Assembly (NCBI GenBank): GCA_030549175.1
Contig: JAUKUA010000001.1
Coordinates: forward strand, 4,526,001-4,590,000
Length of the DNA: 64,000 bases
Source: Lasiosphaeris hirsuta
Taxonomy: Eukaryota; Ascomycota; Sordariomycetes; Sordariales; Lasiosphaeriaceae
Direction of reading: 5' to 3'
Below are positions 44,732 through 56,499 of this stretch, one piece after another. How positions within the stretch are numbered: position 1 is the stretch's first letter; each line of letters begins with the position of its first letter. The translations under genes and the position numbers were made by a program. The notes beneath the pieces are model-generated. The model had not been told where the DNA came from and did not search any database. It saw only the letters and a list, made by a program, of their open reading frames with translations.

Positions 44732-45889
44732 TCAACGGAACCAGCGCGTGGCGACATTCCCGACTGTTTCGGCGATAACATTGTCAGCTTCATCTGTCTT
44801 GGCCCACACGGCGTTGCGTAGAGAGATCTTGATGCGATCGTTGGCCCAGTCTTTGGAGTTGGGTGCCTTATCGGGCAGATGGGCCATGGCGACGTCCGCC
44901 GCGCGTAGGACGGGACTCTCTTGGAGGAGGGTGTTGATGACGACCTCGTCGTTAGGCACGCAAAAGTAAAAGATGCTGCAACGATCGTGGCCTCTCTGGT
45001 CCGCCGGCGGTTCGACTACGCGGTGGATAGCCGCCTTGAAGTAATTGCCCGTCCACCACGCCATCACCTCGCCGGCATTGACGATGATGGCTCCGGGAAT
45101 GTGAGGCACGTACTTCCACTGGTCGCTCTCGTACTCTCGCACTTGGAGGCTGGTCATGGGCTTGTATGAAATCAGCTAACACCACCGCCTTACGGCAGAT
45201 TTCGAACAACCGACCTGGCTGAAAAGCAGACTGAGGCTTGTCAGGTCCTGATGACCGGCGAACCAGAGGCCCTTGGTGATTTTCCTCTCCTCCTCGGAGA
45301 AGGCGTCATAGTACTGCATGTACCGCAAGAAGGTCTCGTCATGGCCATCGTAGCTGTGGAGCTTGACAAAAAAGTCCTCGTCGTTGATCTCGAGCGCGAT
45401 GGCGAAGATGCGCAGCAGCTTGCCCAGCACATCCTTGTGGGTCCGCTCAATGAAGTGTTGGATCTCGGGCCTGAAGGGCTCCATGCACGTCGGCTGCTCG
45501 CGCAGGGACATGTCGCGGTAGACATTGAAGTTCTCGGCCTTATCGCGGACTTCCCCGGCTGTTCGCCAATGACCGCGAGGCTTGAAGCCATGGTAGGAGC
45601 CCTCCTCAATGATGGGCGCCCTGAGACGCTGCTTCTCGTCGTCGGATGTATTCTTGAGGATATGGTAGCCGATGTCGACCTGGCGTGTGATGTCGGCCTC
45701 AGCAATCCCGTGATTCACCACAAAGAAGAAGCCCTGGGTTACCATGGCCTGCCGAATCTGGTCAGCGAGATGGTTGCGGGCCTCAGGCCCATCGCCGTAG
45801 CGGCCTAGATCGATGGCCACTAGGCTAACAAATTCGAGCGCCTCTTTCGTCGGCCCAACCGGTTCGAAGTGGTCTGCTGGTGGCAGCAT
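44732..45889 (-). CDS. 2-oxoglutarate/Fe(II)-dependent oxygenase
   Basis: Exons 45889-45215 and 45160-44732 (intron 54 bp, GTCGGT...AAG) give 367 residues; an in-frame Met at 45934 would add 15. The N-terminal DIOX_N region has GFFFVVNHGI. The jelly-roll domain has AGHQDLTSLSLLF (His-x-Asp of the iron triad), YFKAAIHRVVEPP (second His) and RCSIFYFCVP (Arg-x-Ser for 2-oxoglutarate). The protein therefore belongs to the isopenicillin N synthase-like family, which in fungi covers biosynthetic and catabolic oxygenases. The substrate cannot be inferred. The neighbours (HET gene, broken subtilase) give no pathway context. Confidence 0.87.
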
Positions 45890-46453
45890 CTTGGCTATCA
45901 GCGGCGACGGTGCGAACACCTCTGTCCTTATCAAAGCCTCGAGCGTGGTTGTTGGTGTTAATATACGGAGACGGAGTTGCCTCGTCCCCGCACTTCCGGT
46001 CTTTAGCCGCAGAGCTTGGATACCTTGATACTTTACTCCATCCCATCCCTTGCCCTAGCCATCTCGCCATCGCAGCACCCCGTCTACTGGTACCGATCCG
46101 TTGTGCAAGGCATTCGAAAGCGGGGACGGTACCAAGCCACCCGGTCACCTGGGGTTTCATGTCATTGAACTTGAGGTTGTTGCTTTGTCTAAGTTAGCAC
46201 TGCATCCTTGGGCCATCGCTGATAATGCTCAATCGCCATAAGCACGGGCTAAGTATACCTATTCACATGAGTTACACTCGGATCAGTCAACTTCACAGTA
46301 TAAAGCCGGAGGTCTTTCCTGTTGCGTTCCCTGTTTACACTGCCCCCATCGACACAAGGTATCTCGATTCCCCTGGGCCCGAGAAACTATTGCATCGACC
46401 CACGTGTGAAGAAAAGCCTGCTAGTGTTCAACACCATCAACGGACTATCAATA
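45890..46453. other. Divergent promoter region
   Basis: Between the oxygenase start and the broken subtilase. No additional gene is supported. Confidence 0.5.
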
Positions 46454-47808
46454 ATGGCTTCTGCCCCTGCTGTGATCCCTCATCTATCACTCCTGTCTGC
46501 GCTAAAGGGCTACGGAAGCCTAAACCTTTTGAACGGCTACTCGTGCCACCCTTCCTGGGGGAAGGGGGCTTGGATCGTCACGACAGATAGTGGAGTTCAG
46601 CTGGACAATTATCCCCATGTTGAGTCAATACTAGCTTTCTCTACGTGAATAGCTACTGACTACTCAACGATCATTGACAGGAATTCGACAAAAGAAATCG
46701 AACCATAGAGACATGGGTGGTTCCACCAGAAGTTCTTCACAAGAAATGCTATTTGAGCGACAACAAATTCGAGTGCGATAATACTATAAACGACTATCAT
46801 GTGTCGCCTCATAATGGAAAGGCGGACATGGCACTATGCTAGCCATGGTTGCTGCAGGCTCCCAATCGGGTGTCGCACCGCTCGCAAACCTGCTCCTCAC
46901 GGAGCAACAGGCAACAGTCTTCAAGGTTTCCACTACAGAGCCTGATTCGGGGCGGGAAATCGAAAAGCAGAATTTCCGATTCCGCGCCATCGTCGAGTCG
47001 CTGCGGCACGTCACCTTTCTTCTCGATCAGGGTGAGCTCCCAGCAGCGAAAACAGTCGTGATAATTTCCAGTGGTTAGCCATTCCCCAGTCATCGACGGA
47101 GCATATATCCGCGATGGCAACCCTACTAACAGTGACAGCAGGCTACCTAAACACGGACAATTATTACCAAACCATCAGGACCGACTATTATGAAGCGGTG
47201 GAGGCACCCTCCAAGCGCGGCGTGGTGACAGCAATAGCCGCCCCGGTCCTTTGGGGGGAGGGGGGATTCAAAGAGCATACAACAGCAGACTGCTTACCCC
47301 TGTCCTTCTCGACGCCAGAAAACGACTTGATTGTTGTAGGAGGGACCGACACACAAGGTAGACTCTATTAGGCAAGTGCTCCTGGAACCGCAGACTGCCC
47401 TGTCGATGTCTATGCTCCGGGCTACGGTATCCTATCCCACGATTTAAAAACAGGGAGTGGGCCGGTGATGAAAAAAGGGACGTGTTTCTCTGTTTCCCTG
47501 ACTGTAAGTCTCGGTGGTGCATGCCCCTTCTCGAGCTGCGAGTGCTGACCAATGTGTGCAACTTGCAGGCTGGACTCGCCGCATACTTCCTGGCTCACCC
47601 GGACTATCAAGACCGGCTCAAGTATAGCCCGACGGACACAAAGAGCAACTCGATCGGCATGCGGATGAAGAAACTATTCACGGAGCTGGCGTATCAACGC
47701 GTTCTAAACGACGAGAAGCTGGTGCGGGAGCATCTCGCCGAATACCCCTCTGAAATCCCAGTGTTGGTGGACGTCTTGTACAACAACTTCCATGGTCCGC
47801 AAAAGTAG
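46454..47808 (+). pseudogene. Subtilisin-like (S8) protease, broken and with Ser-to-Cys at the nucleophile
   Basis: Segments in order: 46454-46618 and 46681-about 46820 (intron 62 bp) reading KGAWIVTTDSGVQLD, where the Asp of the triad is expected; then, after a one-base loss near 46818-46823, GHGTMLAMVAAGSQSGVAP with the catalytic His; intron 47074-47141; GYLNTDNYYQ to DLIVVGGTDTQGRLY; an in-frame TAG at 47369-47371; then VDVYAPGYGI and KKGTCFSVSLTAGLAAYFLAHPD across intron 47504-47568. In active enzymes the last block begins GTS with the nucleophile; here codon 47483-47485 is TGT (Cys). The gene ends at 47808. Frameshift, stop and active-site change together indicate a dead gene. No signal peptide was identified. 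Confidence 0.75.
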
Positions 47809-48963
47809 GGCCTCGATGCTAAGAGGGCAAGCTTGCCGACCTCATGATGCCTCGGGTATGTTGGTGGGAACAGAAATTGCCACAGAGTGAGGTTACCTAT
47901 TTGTTGGGTGGGATCGCTCACCATAGGTAGCAATGCATCGCACATTGGTCTCCCGTCGCATGCAATCCGAAAGGAATTCTTTGCTGAAGTCGTTGCCAGA
48001 TTCACGTCACCAACCCAAGTGGATCATTGAGCGAGAGATCGTCGGCTGGCTGCACTTACATGGCTTAGCCACTCGACGGGGGAAAGAGGCAAGCTGGCAA
48101 TTGGTGGATCTTTACGAGTCTGTCATATGTCTCAGTATTTGCGCTGACTGCTTAGCTCCGTCTTTCTTGCTCCGCCTTGCCTTCCTTGAGCTGGGCCCCC
48201 TTGAAAGGCCGGTGGCCCTTGCCTTGGAGTTGGACCAAGGTTCTGACAGCGATTAGCACCAACGGACTTTGGGGGGTCCCGCGTGGCGCTTGCATGCCAA
48301 GCGCTAGGGACAATTGGTGTTCGTTCTAGCGGATTGCCATCAAACCGCGCTTACTATGTACTACCCCCGACTCACAAACCGGGCTATGGTCGTTGACGAT
48401 GTCTGGTTACATGTTACGCCAGTTTCTCCAAAGTGCAGCACGATAGCCAAAGCTACCACCGGGGCCGTCAAAGACCCCGGGCCCGAGTGTCGGAGATACG
48501 TCAGGGTGAATCATGCATAGATGCGCGGTTTGGCCCGCCCAATCCCCGCACCCCAAGTCCTATTTCACGTACCCGGCAGATCTCGATAGGTGCCATGTAT
48601 GGCGGGAACTCCCTCGCCAATATCGCAAACCAAGATGGCCAGGACGCCACCGCCTAGGACCAAGACAACTTAACGCCGATGGAATTGGCGCCGGTGCTGC
48701 CAGGGGCTCAGGGTGGTGGGTGTGCGCTGAAGCCAACCATCCACCGGCCCGCCATGCACAAGAAAGTCTTCGGGGTAAATACGATGCCAATACCTCGAAA
48801 GAGAGGACTCGAGCTCCGACTGGTGATGGAATAAATACTAATACCACGTCGGCCGCACTTCCTCAGCTCTGCAGCTTTTCGTTTCTTCTACCCGTGCACC
48901 GCGATCGACCCTACCAAATACCACAGTAATATCGCCACATTGAGACGCCAACAGACATTCACA
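47809..48963. other. Upstream region of the P450 gene
   Basis: Several overlapping frames without motifs. It probably contains the P450 promoter and 5' UTR. Confidence 0.45.
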
Positions 48964-50727
48964 ATGCCCGCGATCCAGGATGTCTTTGAAGTGGGCACAT
49001 CCAAAGTTACCATGTTGTTGAGTATCGCCGCAGGATCAGTAGGCAAACCGATCAAGACGGTATCCCCCGCGCTTCAGCTTACCAGCTTCACAGGCCCTGC
49101 TCTACACCGTCGCCAGCATCTTTTACAACCTCTTCCTGCACCCGCTGCGACACGTCCCGGGCCCGCTCCTCTCGCGCGCGACCTCGCTCCCCTACACCAT
49201 GCGGCACGCGGGGGGCACGCAGGCCTTTGCGACGCAAAAGATGCACGACAAGTACGGCCCCGTGGTGCGCATCGCGCCCAGCCACCTAGCCTTCACCGAC
49301 GTGCGCGCGTGGAAGGACATCTACGGCCACATCGTGGGCCATAAGAGTGGCCAGCCCGAGATGGGCAAGGCCAGTGTCTTTAGCCGCCCCCTCGACGACA
49401 TCCCGACGTCCATCCTCAGCGCCGACCGCGAGGAACACAGCCGCATCCGCCGCGCCCTGTCGCACGGCTTCTCGGACGCCTCAATGCGCGCCCAGGAGCC
49501 CATGGTGGCCAAGCACGTCGACCTGCTGCTCAAGCGCCTAGCCCAGGAGTGCGACGGTGGCAACAAGGCGCTGAACTCGGAGGCGTGGTACAACTGGACC
49601 ACGTTTGACATTGCTGGCGATCTGATCTTCGGCAAGTCGTTTGGCTGTCTGGAGGGGTCCGATTACCACCCCTGGATCTTGTTCATCTTTGGCACGGTCA
49701 AGTGGGGGAGCTCCATGGTCGTGTTGAGCTATCTCGGTTTCCACTGGCTGGTCCAGCTCATCTTTCGGCACGCCGGCCAGCTCAAGATCAAGAAGATGCA
49801 AGAGTACAACTTTGCCATGGTGCGTAGCCGCTTGGCCATGAAGGAGGGGCGAGAAGACCTGTTTGAGGGCATTGTGAAGCACAAAGTCGACTGGGTACGT
49901 GCTAACTAATGCGACGAGAAGAGAAAAGAAAACTGACGGGGTTTGCAGAACCTATCATTCGAGAAGCTATCAGCAAACGCCTTTATCCTGGTTCTCGCCG
50001 GATCGGAAACCACGGCGACCACGCTCTCGGGGGTAACATACCTCCTGCTATCACACCCGGAGGCCCTGGAGAAGCTCAAGAGGGAAGTCCGCTCAGCTTT
50101 CAAGAGCACCGACGAGATCAATATCAACAGCGTGGGCAAGCTTACCTACATGCTGGCGGTGCTGAACGAGGCCCTGCGCATGTATCCCCCCGTGTCGTCG
50201 GGTTTGGTACGGCAGGTGCCCGAAGGCGGTGCTCAAGTCGCCGGACAATATGTTCCGGGGGGTGTAAGTGAGGCTCAACTATTTCCATGATTTGACTCTA
50301 ATTGTTTGCGGGTCCATGTAGACATACGTCGAGGTGCAGCACTGGTCCATCAACCACAGCAAAGACAACTGGACCGACCCGTGGACATTTAATCCCGAGC
50401 GCTTCATCAACCACGAGGGTAAGCCCGAGGCCCACAACGTGCTGGAGGCTCTGCAGGCGTTCAGCGTCGGGCCCAGGAATTGCATTGGGAGAAAGTAAGC
50501 AGCCCAATTTCAGTCTCGTGTACTCAGCTGTGAGGAGAGAACTAACAAATATCCGCCGACAAAGCCTCGCATACGCTGAAATGCGGCTGATTCTCGCCCG
50601 GATAGTCTTTGACTTTGACATGAGACTTGCCGACGACAGCAGGAACTGGCTGGAACGGCAAAAGGCCTACACGCTGTGGGATCGAGTGCCCCTGAATGTT
50701 TACTTTACGCCAGCCAAACGTGGCTAG
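48964..50727 (+). CDS. Cytochrome P450 monooxygenase
   Basis: Five exons, 48964-49038, 49094-49894, 49949-50263, 50322-50494 and 50565-50727, encode 508 residues. The introns are 54-70 bp GT-AG. An N-terminal membrane anchor is formed across intron 1 (MLLSIAAGSALLYTVASIFY), followed by the Pro-rich hinge HPLRHVPGP. The I-helix oxygen motif is AGSETTAT, the K-helix ExxR is NEALRMYP, and the haem loop is FSVGPRNCIGR with the Cys ligand. The sequence has the look of the fungal CYP58/CYP65 (isotrichodermin hydroxylase-like) group, by general resemblance only. A redox partner is expected elsewhere in the genome. No biosynthetic partners are adjacent, so the substrate is unknown. Confidence 0.92.
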
Positions 50728-51368
50728 ACCTGAAGGGCCGAATTCGGACCAACCAGCACAGAATGGCATGTTGCCGTTTTGGCGCCGCCTGGGAGGAGAG
50801 GGGGAGGGGGATCCATGTTGGGGAATGTTTCCCATTGCAGCTGTGTCCCGGTCTTGAATGTTTTGGGCGACGCGGCCGAGCGCGACAAAGGTCGTACCAC
50901 TCACTGCACATGACGGCTCATTGCACATGGATAAAATATTATAAAGGTATGTACAGTCATACAAGAATCATGGCCTATGCACAAACTCCTTTTTTAGAAA
51001 TCCCAACACCGAAATATAAGGTAGTCCCATTTCCAAATACAACCCCATCGCGTATTCCAGTCCAAGACACGAATCGCGCCACCACCAACCTTCATTAAAC
51101 AGTGTCTCATTTCTTCGTTAAACAAACCTCCAGTTTGCCCATGAACAATACAGTTATATTGACCATTGCGCTTGTGTATTAACATGTATACAAGATCGTG
51201 CCATTAATCTACACCAAAACAAACACTTCGCCCAAGAACTCAAAGCCACATCGAAGGGTATCGTAAAACCGCTTGTCCTGTGGTAAAACCGACATGCCCA
51301 GGGACGTCCATCCAAGCAGGTCAATCATAACAACGTCGCGTCTCTCGCACCGATAAATCTGAGGGGCC
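50728..51368. other. Convergent 3' region
   Basis: Between the stops of the P450 and the Kre9-like gene. No gene is seen. Confidence 0.55.
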
Positions 51369-52136
51369 CTAGCAGTTGCACCATTCGTCTTCAACCTCGG
51401 ACAGGTCCTTGTAGACGGTGTGGTAGATGGTGCTGGTGCTCGCGAGGCCGGCATCCTTGCTGGGCCAGGCGCCACCGGCTGGGGCCGGGGTCGTGGCGGC
51501 GGGCCAGCTGCCGGGGCCGTGGGGGGGAGCAGTCAGAGTTACGGGGTGATGGTAGCCTGATTCGCCCCAGCCAATTGTGTCAGGACACGTTCCAGGAAAG
51601 GGGCTGGGCTTGTGTGGTGCAGGAGTGGGCCACCCCGTCGAGTTGCCGGAATGGAGAGTTTTGCTCACCGTGACGGTAACGGTGGCCGCCGCGCAAGTCG
51701 GAGTCAACGGCGTAGGATCAATGCAGGGACCACCGCTGATGTAGAACTTGGGCGTCTGGGCGTAGATGACGTAGGTGTTGGTGCCGTTGATGGCATTGCT
51801 GGGGGGGGTGGTCAGCGGCTGTCTGTTGGCAGTCAAGGTGGGGAAGAGGACAAGAACGTACAACTGGTACCCGTACGAGGTATCCACGCCGCAGGGAACC
51901 TTGACGGTGGCCCAGCCGGCGCTCGTCTCGATGTCATAGGCCAGGGGCGTATACAGGGGAGGCCAGTTGAAGAAGTTGACGAGGTAGATGCTGAAGGAGC
52001 CCGGGTCGGTGTCGACCGTGTCCCACTTGAGGTGGTACTCCTCGCCCTTGCTCAGGGTCGAGTTGGCCTCGGGGGCAACGAACTCGATGGCGGACACGAG
52101 GGGCGCCGCGAGGGCAACCATGGTGGCGAAACGCAT
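51369..52136 (-). CDS. Kre9/Knh1-like secreted cell-wall protein
   Basis: Exons 52136-51862 and 51798-51369 (intron 63 bp, GTACGT...CAG) give 234 residues. The Met at 52136 starts a signal peptide (MRFATMVALAAPLVSA). The mature part has an Ig-like domain of the Kre9/Knh1 N-terminal type: FVAPEANSTLSKGEEYHLKW, DTDPGSFSIYLVNFFNWPP, then, across the splice, GYQFNAINGTNTYVIYAQ. Related proteins are cell-surface glycoproteins tied to beta-1,6-glucan assembly. The tail is rich in Pro, Thr and Ser and ends EDEWCNC, without a hydrophobic GPI signal, so it is probably secreted or wall-linked through disulfides. The intron is 3n and stop-free, so an unspliced mRNA would also be translatable. Confidence 0.83.
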   Translation of the reverse strand: MRFATMVALAAPLVSAIEFVAPEANSTLSKGEEYHLKWDTVDTDPGSFSIYLVNFFNWPPLYTPLAYDIETSAGWATVKVPCGVDTSYGYQLYVLVLFPTLTANRQPLTTPPSNAINGTNTYVIYAQTPKFYISGGPCIDPTPLTPTCAAATVTVTVSKTLHSGNSTGWPTPAPHKPSPFPGTCPDTIGWGESGYHHPVTLTAPPHGPGSWPAATTPAPAGGAWPSKDAGLASTSTIYHTVYKDLSEVEDEWCNC

Positions 52137-54349
52137 CTTGGCGGCTTGTTTCCTGTCGGCGGCGGAAAGATAAAAGAGTGACTGCTGCCGGTCTCTGTCG
52201 GTCGAGAGTTGAGGAAGAGGTGAGGAAAGAGGTAGTAGCGGATGTGCAGTGAGACGTTGTGGAGGGTGCCTCCTTTTTGTAACCTTTGCTCCTGACCGTT
52301 GGCACCTCCCCGTTGGCCCCCCGTTGGATGCCATTTCCCCGTATAAAGACGACCCCTGAGCGTGGTACCATTTCCCGCATTTCCCAGGCGCTGCACGAAG
52401 GCGGCCTATTGACAGGCATGGCAGGCTAAAGCGCTGATTGGGGTCGTACAGTAGGGGTTCAACAGTGCGCTCACTGTGGGGAACAGCCAATGGCGCGCTC
52501 CATGGCGCCGCAGGGGTGGGAAATTTGCAAATTTAAAATTACGGATGGTACGGCCAACCCTGACAAGCCCGAGCAGGCCTCCCAGGCCCTGGCCATTCCC
52601 CAGACGCCCCGGTTGGCAGGTTGCATGCTGAACAGTCTCCCGCAGCAGCGCCCCAATGAGCGGTCAACGGAACTGCTCGTTGATTGCTCACTGTTGAGTC
52701 CGAGGTGAGCGCCACATTTCGAGTTTGGGGCGTTGGCGCCGTCAGCAGCGGCATCTCGCTCACGTATTCGCCCATTTGCCATGCGAAGCATTCCACCGTT
52801 TCAATGTTTCTACTGCACATACCTTATGAGCACATGCACTGGCTAACGTATGCACCATCAATGACATCAACTGTCTCGGCGCGCTGAGACATTCTCCGAG
52901 GCACGCCTTGCAACGGGTATCACGGACGACGGCCCTCGTGTTTTAGGTCTGGGGATTAAGGGGGGGGGGTCTCAATCTGATTCTGATTGCTTTATAGGGC
53001 AGGCGTGTTGCACCAGGCCCTCGATAAGCGAATCGGAGCGTATCTGTGCCTGATCAATCTCATGCACTCCACACTCTGTCCCGTCAGCCCAAATCTGGAC
53101 AAACGCACGTCAGCAAGCCCCCAAAGGCCGATCTTCCTGGGGAACGGCAGAGCTGAGGCCAAGCTGCTGCTCTGCTTTATTCTGGAAGGATGCGGAAGGA
53201 AGAAGAAAAAAAAAAACGACGGGAAAAAAACAGCAATCAAGAAGACAAAAGATCGCGGTGGGAAGGACGACGCGGATCTAAATTTAAGGCGCAGGCCATC
53301 ACCACATTCATTGCATGTGTTCGCTAGCGTCACCGAACAATGCGGGCCCTAGAATGCAACGTCTTGGCCGTTGAAATGGTTCCTCCTGCGGTTCAGTGTG
53401 GATTCCAACCCGAAATCCACCCGACTTCAACGAAGCTGTCAACTTTCCATTAGTTTCGGCATCCGCCATCATCGGATAGCGCCGGATGGATATGATATTG
53501 TGGTTGTCAAGATACCTGGAGGCCCAGAAGTCGTCACCATCAAAGCTCCGTGGTTGGCCCTCACGGCCAATATGGAGATCCAAGCGTTCAGAATCTCCGA
53601 CAACCCCAGTCTCAAGCATGACGGTAGTCATGACTGTTCAGTCTCTTTATGCCATGAACTCTCCATCTACCCCCTCCATCTCAAGCAATGCATTTCAGGA
53701 GGACTACATCCATCTCTCTACGTCTTGTTGAATGTAAAGGTATAGAAGGGGACTCTATTGACAGCATGCAGAAGTCCAAGTCACACCCCGCCTTAAAATC
53801 CTGTGTAAGCTATCAGCTAAATTTGTTCTTTCCTTCCGTTGCTTTTGCACTCTTGAGCATCACCCTGGACGTTTACATATCGAATATGACGTACCGGGAC
53901 ATTTAATATCAGTCCTAAAAATACCAATAGTATTGGTAAGCCGCGGACAACGCCAGAGAAGTTACTAATCTGTGGACCTCGAGTCACTCAGTCTCCTGAA
54001 CCAGGTGCAAATGCTAATAGTACTCACAGAAAATCTCTACCAATCTAGCAAATCGCCTTTCTTCGATGCTAATACATCTTCACTTGCTGCAATGGAGTCG
54101 CGGGCGGTTTGAGTTAGATGGAAGTTCAAGCAGTCAAGATGTCCCGACTGTATTTGGCTTGAAGGATGACGACCAACATGCCTCCCAATTGAGTAGGTAA
54201 CCAGCCTGGGACGACAATGACACTAGGCAGCGACGATGGGAGAGGCAAGAGCGTAAAGTCTTTATCCAGCCAGATTTGCCATCTGTCACAGTCCAAGACA
54301 CCCACAATACCTTATCTAGCAGCAACAACAACTCGAAATCTCAGTGAAA
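52137..54349. other. Gene-poor intergenic stretch
   Basis: Two opposed frames compete at 53308-53745 (107 codons minus, 124 codons plus) and neither has a recognisable motif. Purine-rich and G-run sequence occurs at 52950-53230. No supported gene. Confidence 0.45.
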
Positions 54350-54650
54350 ATGGTCTACCACCCGCTAGTCTGTACTACGGCAGACGGCGACGAGCTAGCA
54401 GTCAACAACATATTGGCATTTTGGACAGACCAATCGTATCACATCGCATGGCAGTGGCAGCAGCCGGGCGAGACGGAGGTCCGCGGCATTTCGCATGACG
54501 TGCTGATACAGTCGGCTAAGGACCGCCTCCCCCACGGACTGGTCAAGAATCGCTATCGCGCCACCTTCCGCCACATCAAGGTCGTTGATTAGAGCGGAAA
54601 ACCGGTGGGGTACGCGCGCTGGGGCTTCAACTGATTGACAAGATGATACA
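54350..54650 (+). pseudogene. GNAT-type N-acetyltransferase remnant
   Basis: From ATG at 54350 the frame reads a fungal GNAT-like N-terminus (WTDQSYHIAWQWQQPGE, RHIKVVD), then meets TAG at 54590-54592 and continues in frame as SGKPVGYARWGFN before another stop. The VVD...GK-VGYARW string is typical of the acetyl-CoA domain start in fungal GNAT proteins. The rest of the domain is missing, so this is a truncated relic rather than an active enzyme. Confidence 0.5.
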
Positions 54651-55520
54651 GAACGACGCTGAATACGGGGGTACTGGTGACTTTGGGAGATATTTCTATC
54701 TCTACGAGGTCGCCAGTAAACAAAACAAAGAAGATGAGCCCGGTTTGGCGGCGAAGGACTCAGGGGTCTAAGACACATTCGTTTCCCTTGTCAATGTGGT
54801 ACCTCCAGCGCGCAGGTCGGAAGAGAGAGCGCGGAATGTCGTAAGTTTACTTGCTGGATTATTTGCAATGCGGGCGGGCCCCATTCTTGCTCCCGGGGTT
54901 GCCGCGATGACAACAGCTTGAAACGACTGATCGTTTATGACGATGCGCCAACTGACCTTCGATCGCCTTTTACACTGCTTTTTTCAAGACTGCAACTTGG
55001 CTGCCCTTCTGACATGCACGGTCCGGCCCGCCGCTGCATCCAACTCGAACATCAGTGACAGAACCACCATCCACGTCCCGGGTTTCCGACCATGGCGCCG
55101 AGTTCGACTCAAACGATTGGCCAACAAGCCGCCATTTTGGAAATTTGAGGGCTCGATGCTAACGTTGTCGTAGCCATTGTAAACGGGTTGCGGGGTGCAT
55201 GTAGATTAAAAAGTCGAAGCGTGCTATTCCCAATCCGTTGAAACACGACCTGGGCGTGGCCCTTTCCGGCTCCCGGACACAGCTGTCCGCGATTTACCGC
55301 ATCCAAGGGCGACGAGTCCAGGTTTTTTCCCCAGGCCAAGCACACCGAAAAACGGGGTTCGCAGGCCCTCGGTAACCGGGCCGTCTAATGTGCACCGTCA
55401 TGCAGTCACTAGACTGCCACTGGAACACCACCATCGGAGACTCATGGCCCATATATGGGGCTCACGGTAACGCCAATACCACCTGGTCTGCTAGAACTGG
55501 CCGAGGATAGAGAAACAAGG
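54651..55520. other. Intergenic region upstream of the AA9 gene
   Basis: No gene is seen. The right end leads into the AA9 promoter. Confidence 0.5.
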
Positions 55521-55521
55521 G

Positions 55522-55529
55522 TATATATA
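55522..55529 (+). promoter_or_regulatory. TATA box of the AA9 gene
   Basis: TATATATA, 109-116 bases upstream of the ATG at 55638, in typical spacing for a fungal secreted-enzyme gene. Confidence 0.45.
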
Positions 55530-55637
55530 CATCTACGTAGCTCCCGTAGTCGGTAGCAATTCAGTTTTGTCTCCCTGACCAAACGCCAAGTTATACTGAC
55601 CTCTACTCAACTGTCACCACTCCCCCATACCGCCACC

Positions 55638-56380
55638 ATGAAGGGAGCTCTCGGTCTAACCGCCTTGTCAGTGGCAGTCAGTCAAGTCTCTGCGCATTAC
55701 ATCTTCAACCAGCTCACAGTTGGTGCCACTAAGAACGCCGTCTACAAGTACATTCGCCAAAACACCAACTTCAACCAACCCATAACCGAGTTGACGTCCA
55801 ATGACTTGAGGTGCAACTTGGCCGACGGTGGAATGAATACTGAGACTGCCGCTGTGAAACCGGGCGACTCTTTTACCTTCACCCTCGACACGCCTGTTTA
55901 CCACCAGGGCCCGGTTTCGTTGTAAGTGCGCCCTGGTATCCGAACTGTCGCGCGCCACGAGCAATTCATACTCACACATCACAGATACATGTCCAAAGCC
56001 CCTGGAGCAGCGTCGGACTATGGTGGAAGCGGAGGCTGGTTCAAGATCTACGACTGGGGTATGGTGCTATGTGTGCTCGATCCTTATAAGAAGGAGAAAG
56101 CTGACAAAGCCAGGCCCGACATTCAGCGGTGGATCATCAAGCTGGAATATGGCCAGTGAGTCCCCTTCTTTTGCCTACTACGACCGGGAACTACGCATAC
56201 AATGAGCCAGGCTCATACACTTACAACATCCCGTCTTGCCTCCCGGATGGCGAGTACCTGCTCCGCATCCAATCGCTCGCTATCCACAACCCCTGGCCGG
56301 CAGGCATTTCCCAGTTCTACATCTCGAAGGTTTTCCCGAACCGCCGGGCCATGAGCTCGAAGAAATTCCGGTCCATGTAA
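55638..56380 (+). CDS. AA9 lytic polysaccharide monooxygenase, C-terminally truncated
   Basis: Exons 55638-55921, 55985-56058, 56114-56155 and 56211-56380 (introns 63, 55 and 55 bp) form an in-frame 189-residue protein. The signal peptide ([19 protein letters not shown]) ends just before HYIFNQL, giving the N-terminal His of the copper brace. The second copper His lies in [18 protein letters not shown], and QFYIS supplies the axial Tyr. Other family blocks are [20 protein letters not shown] and [31 protein letters not shown]. After QFYIS the expected Cys and the last 45 or so residues are replaced by [17 protein letters not shown]. The loss removes the partner expected for the DLRC cysteine. 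The copper site is complete but the fold is probably unstable; likely a recent pseudogene. Confidence 0.78.
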
Positions 56381-56499
56381 GTCGCACCGCATTTACCGCC
56401 TTGGGTCGGTTAAACACAAAGAATTAGCCACCGGCCAACACTAGTTTGCTGTCAGCTCAACATATATAGGTACACACCGACGCCAACGCAAATCTCATC

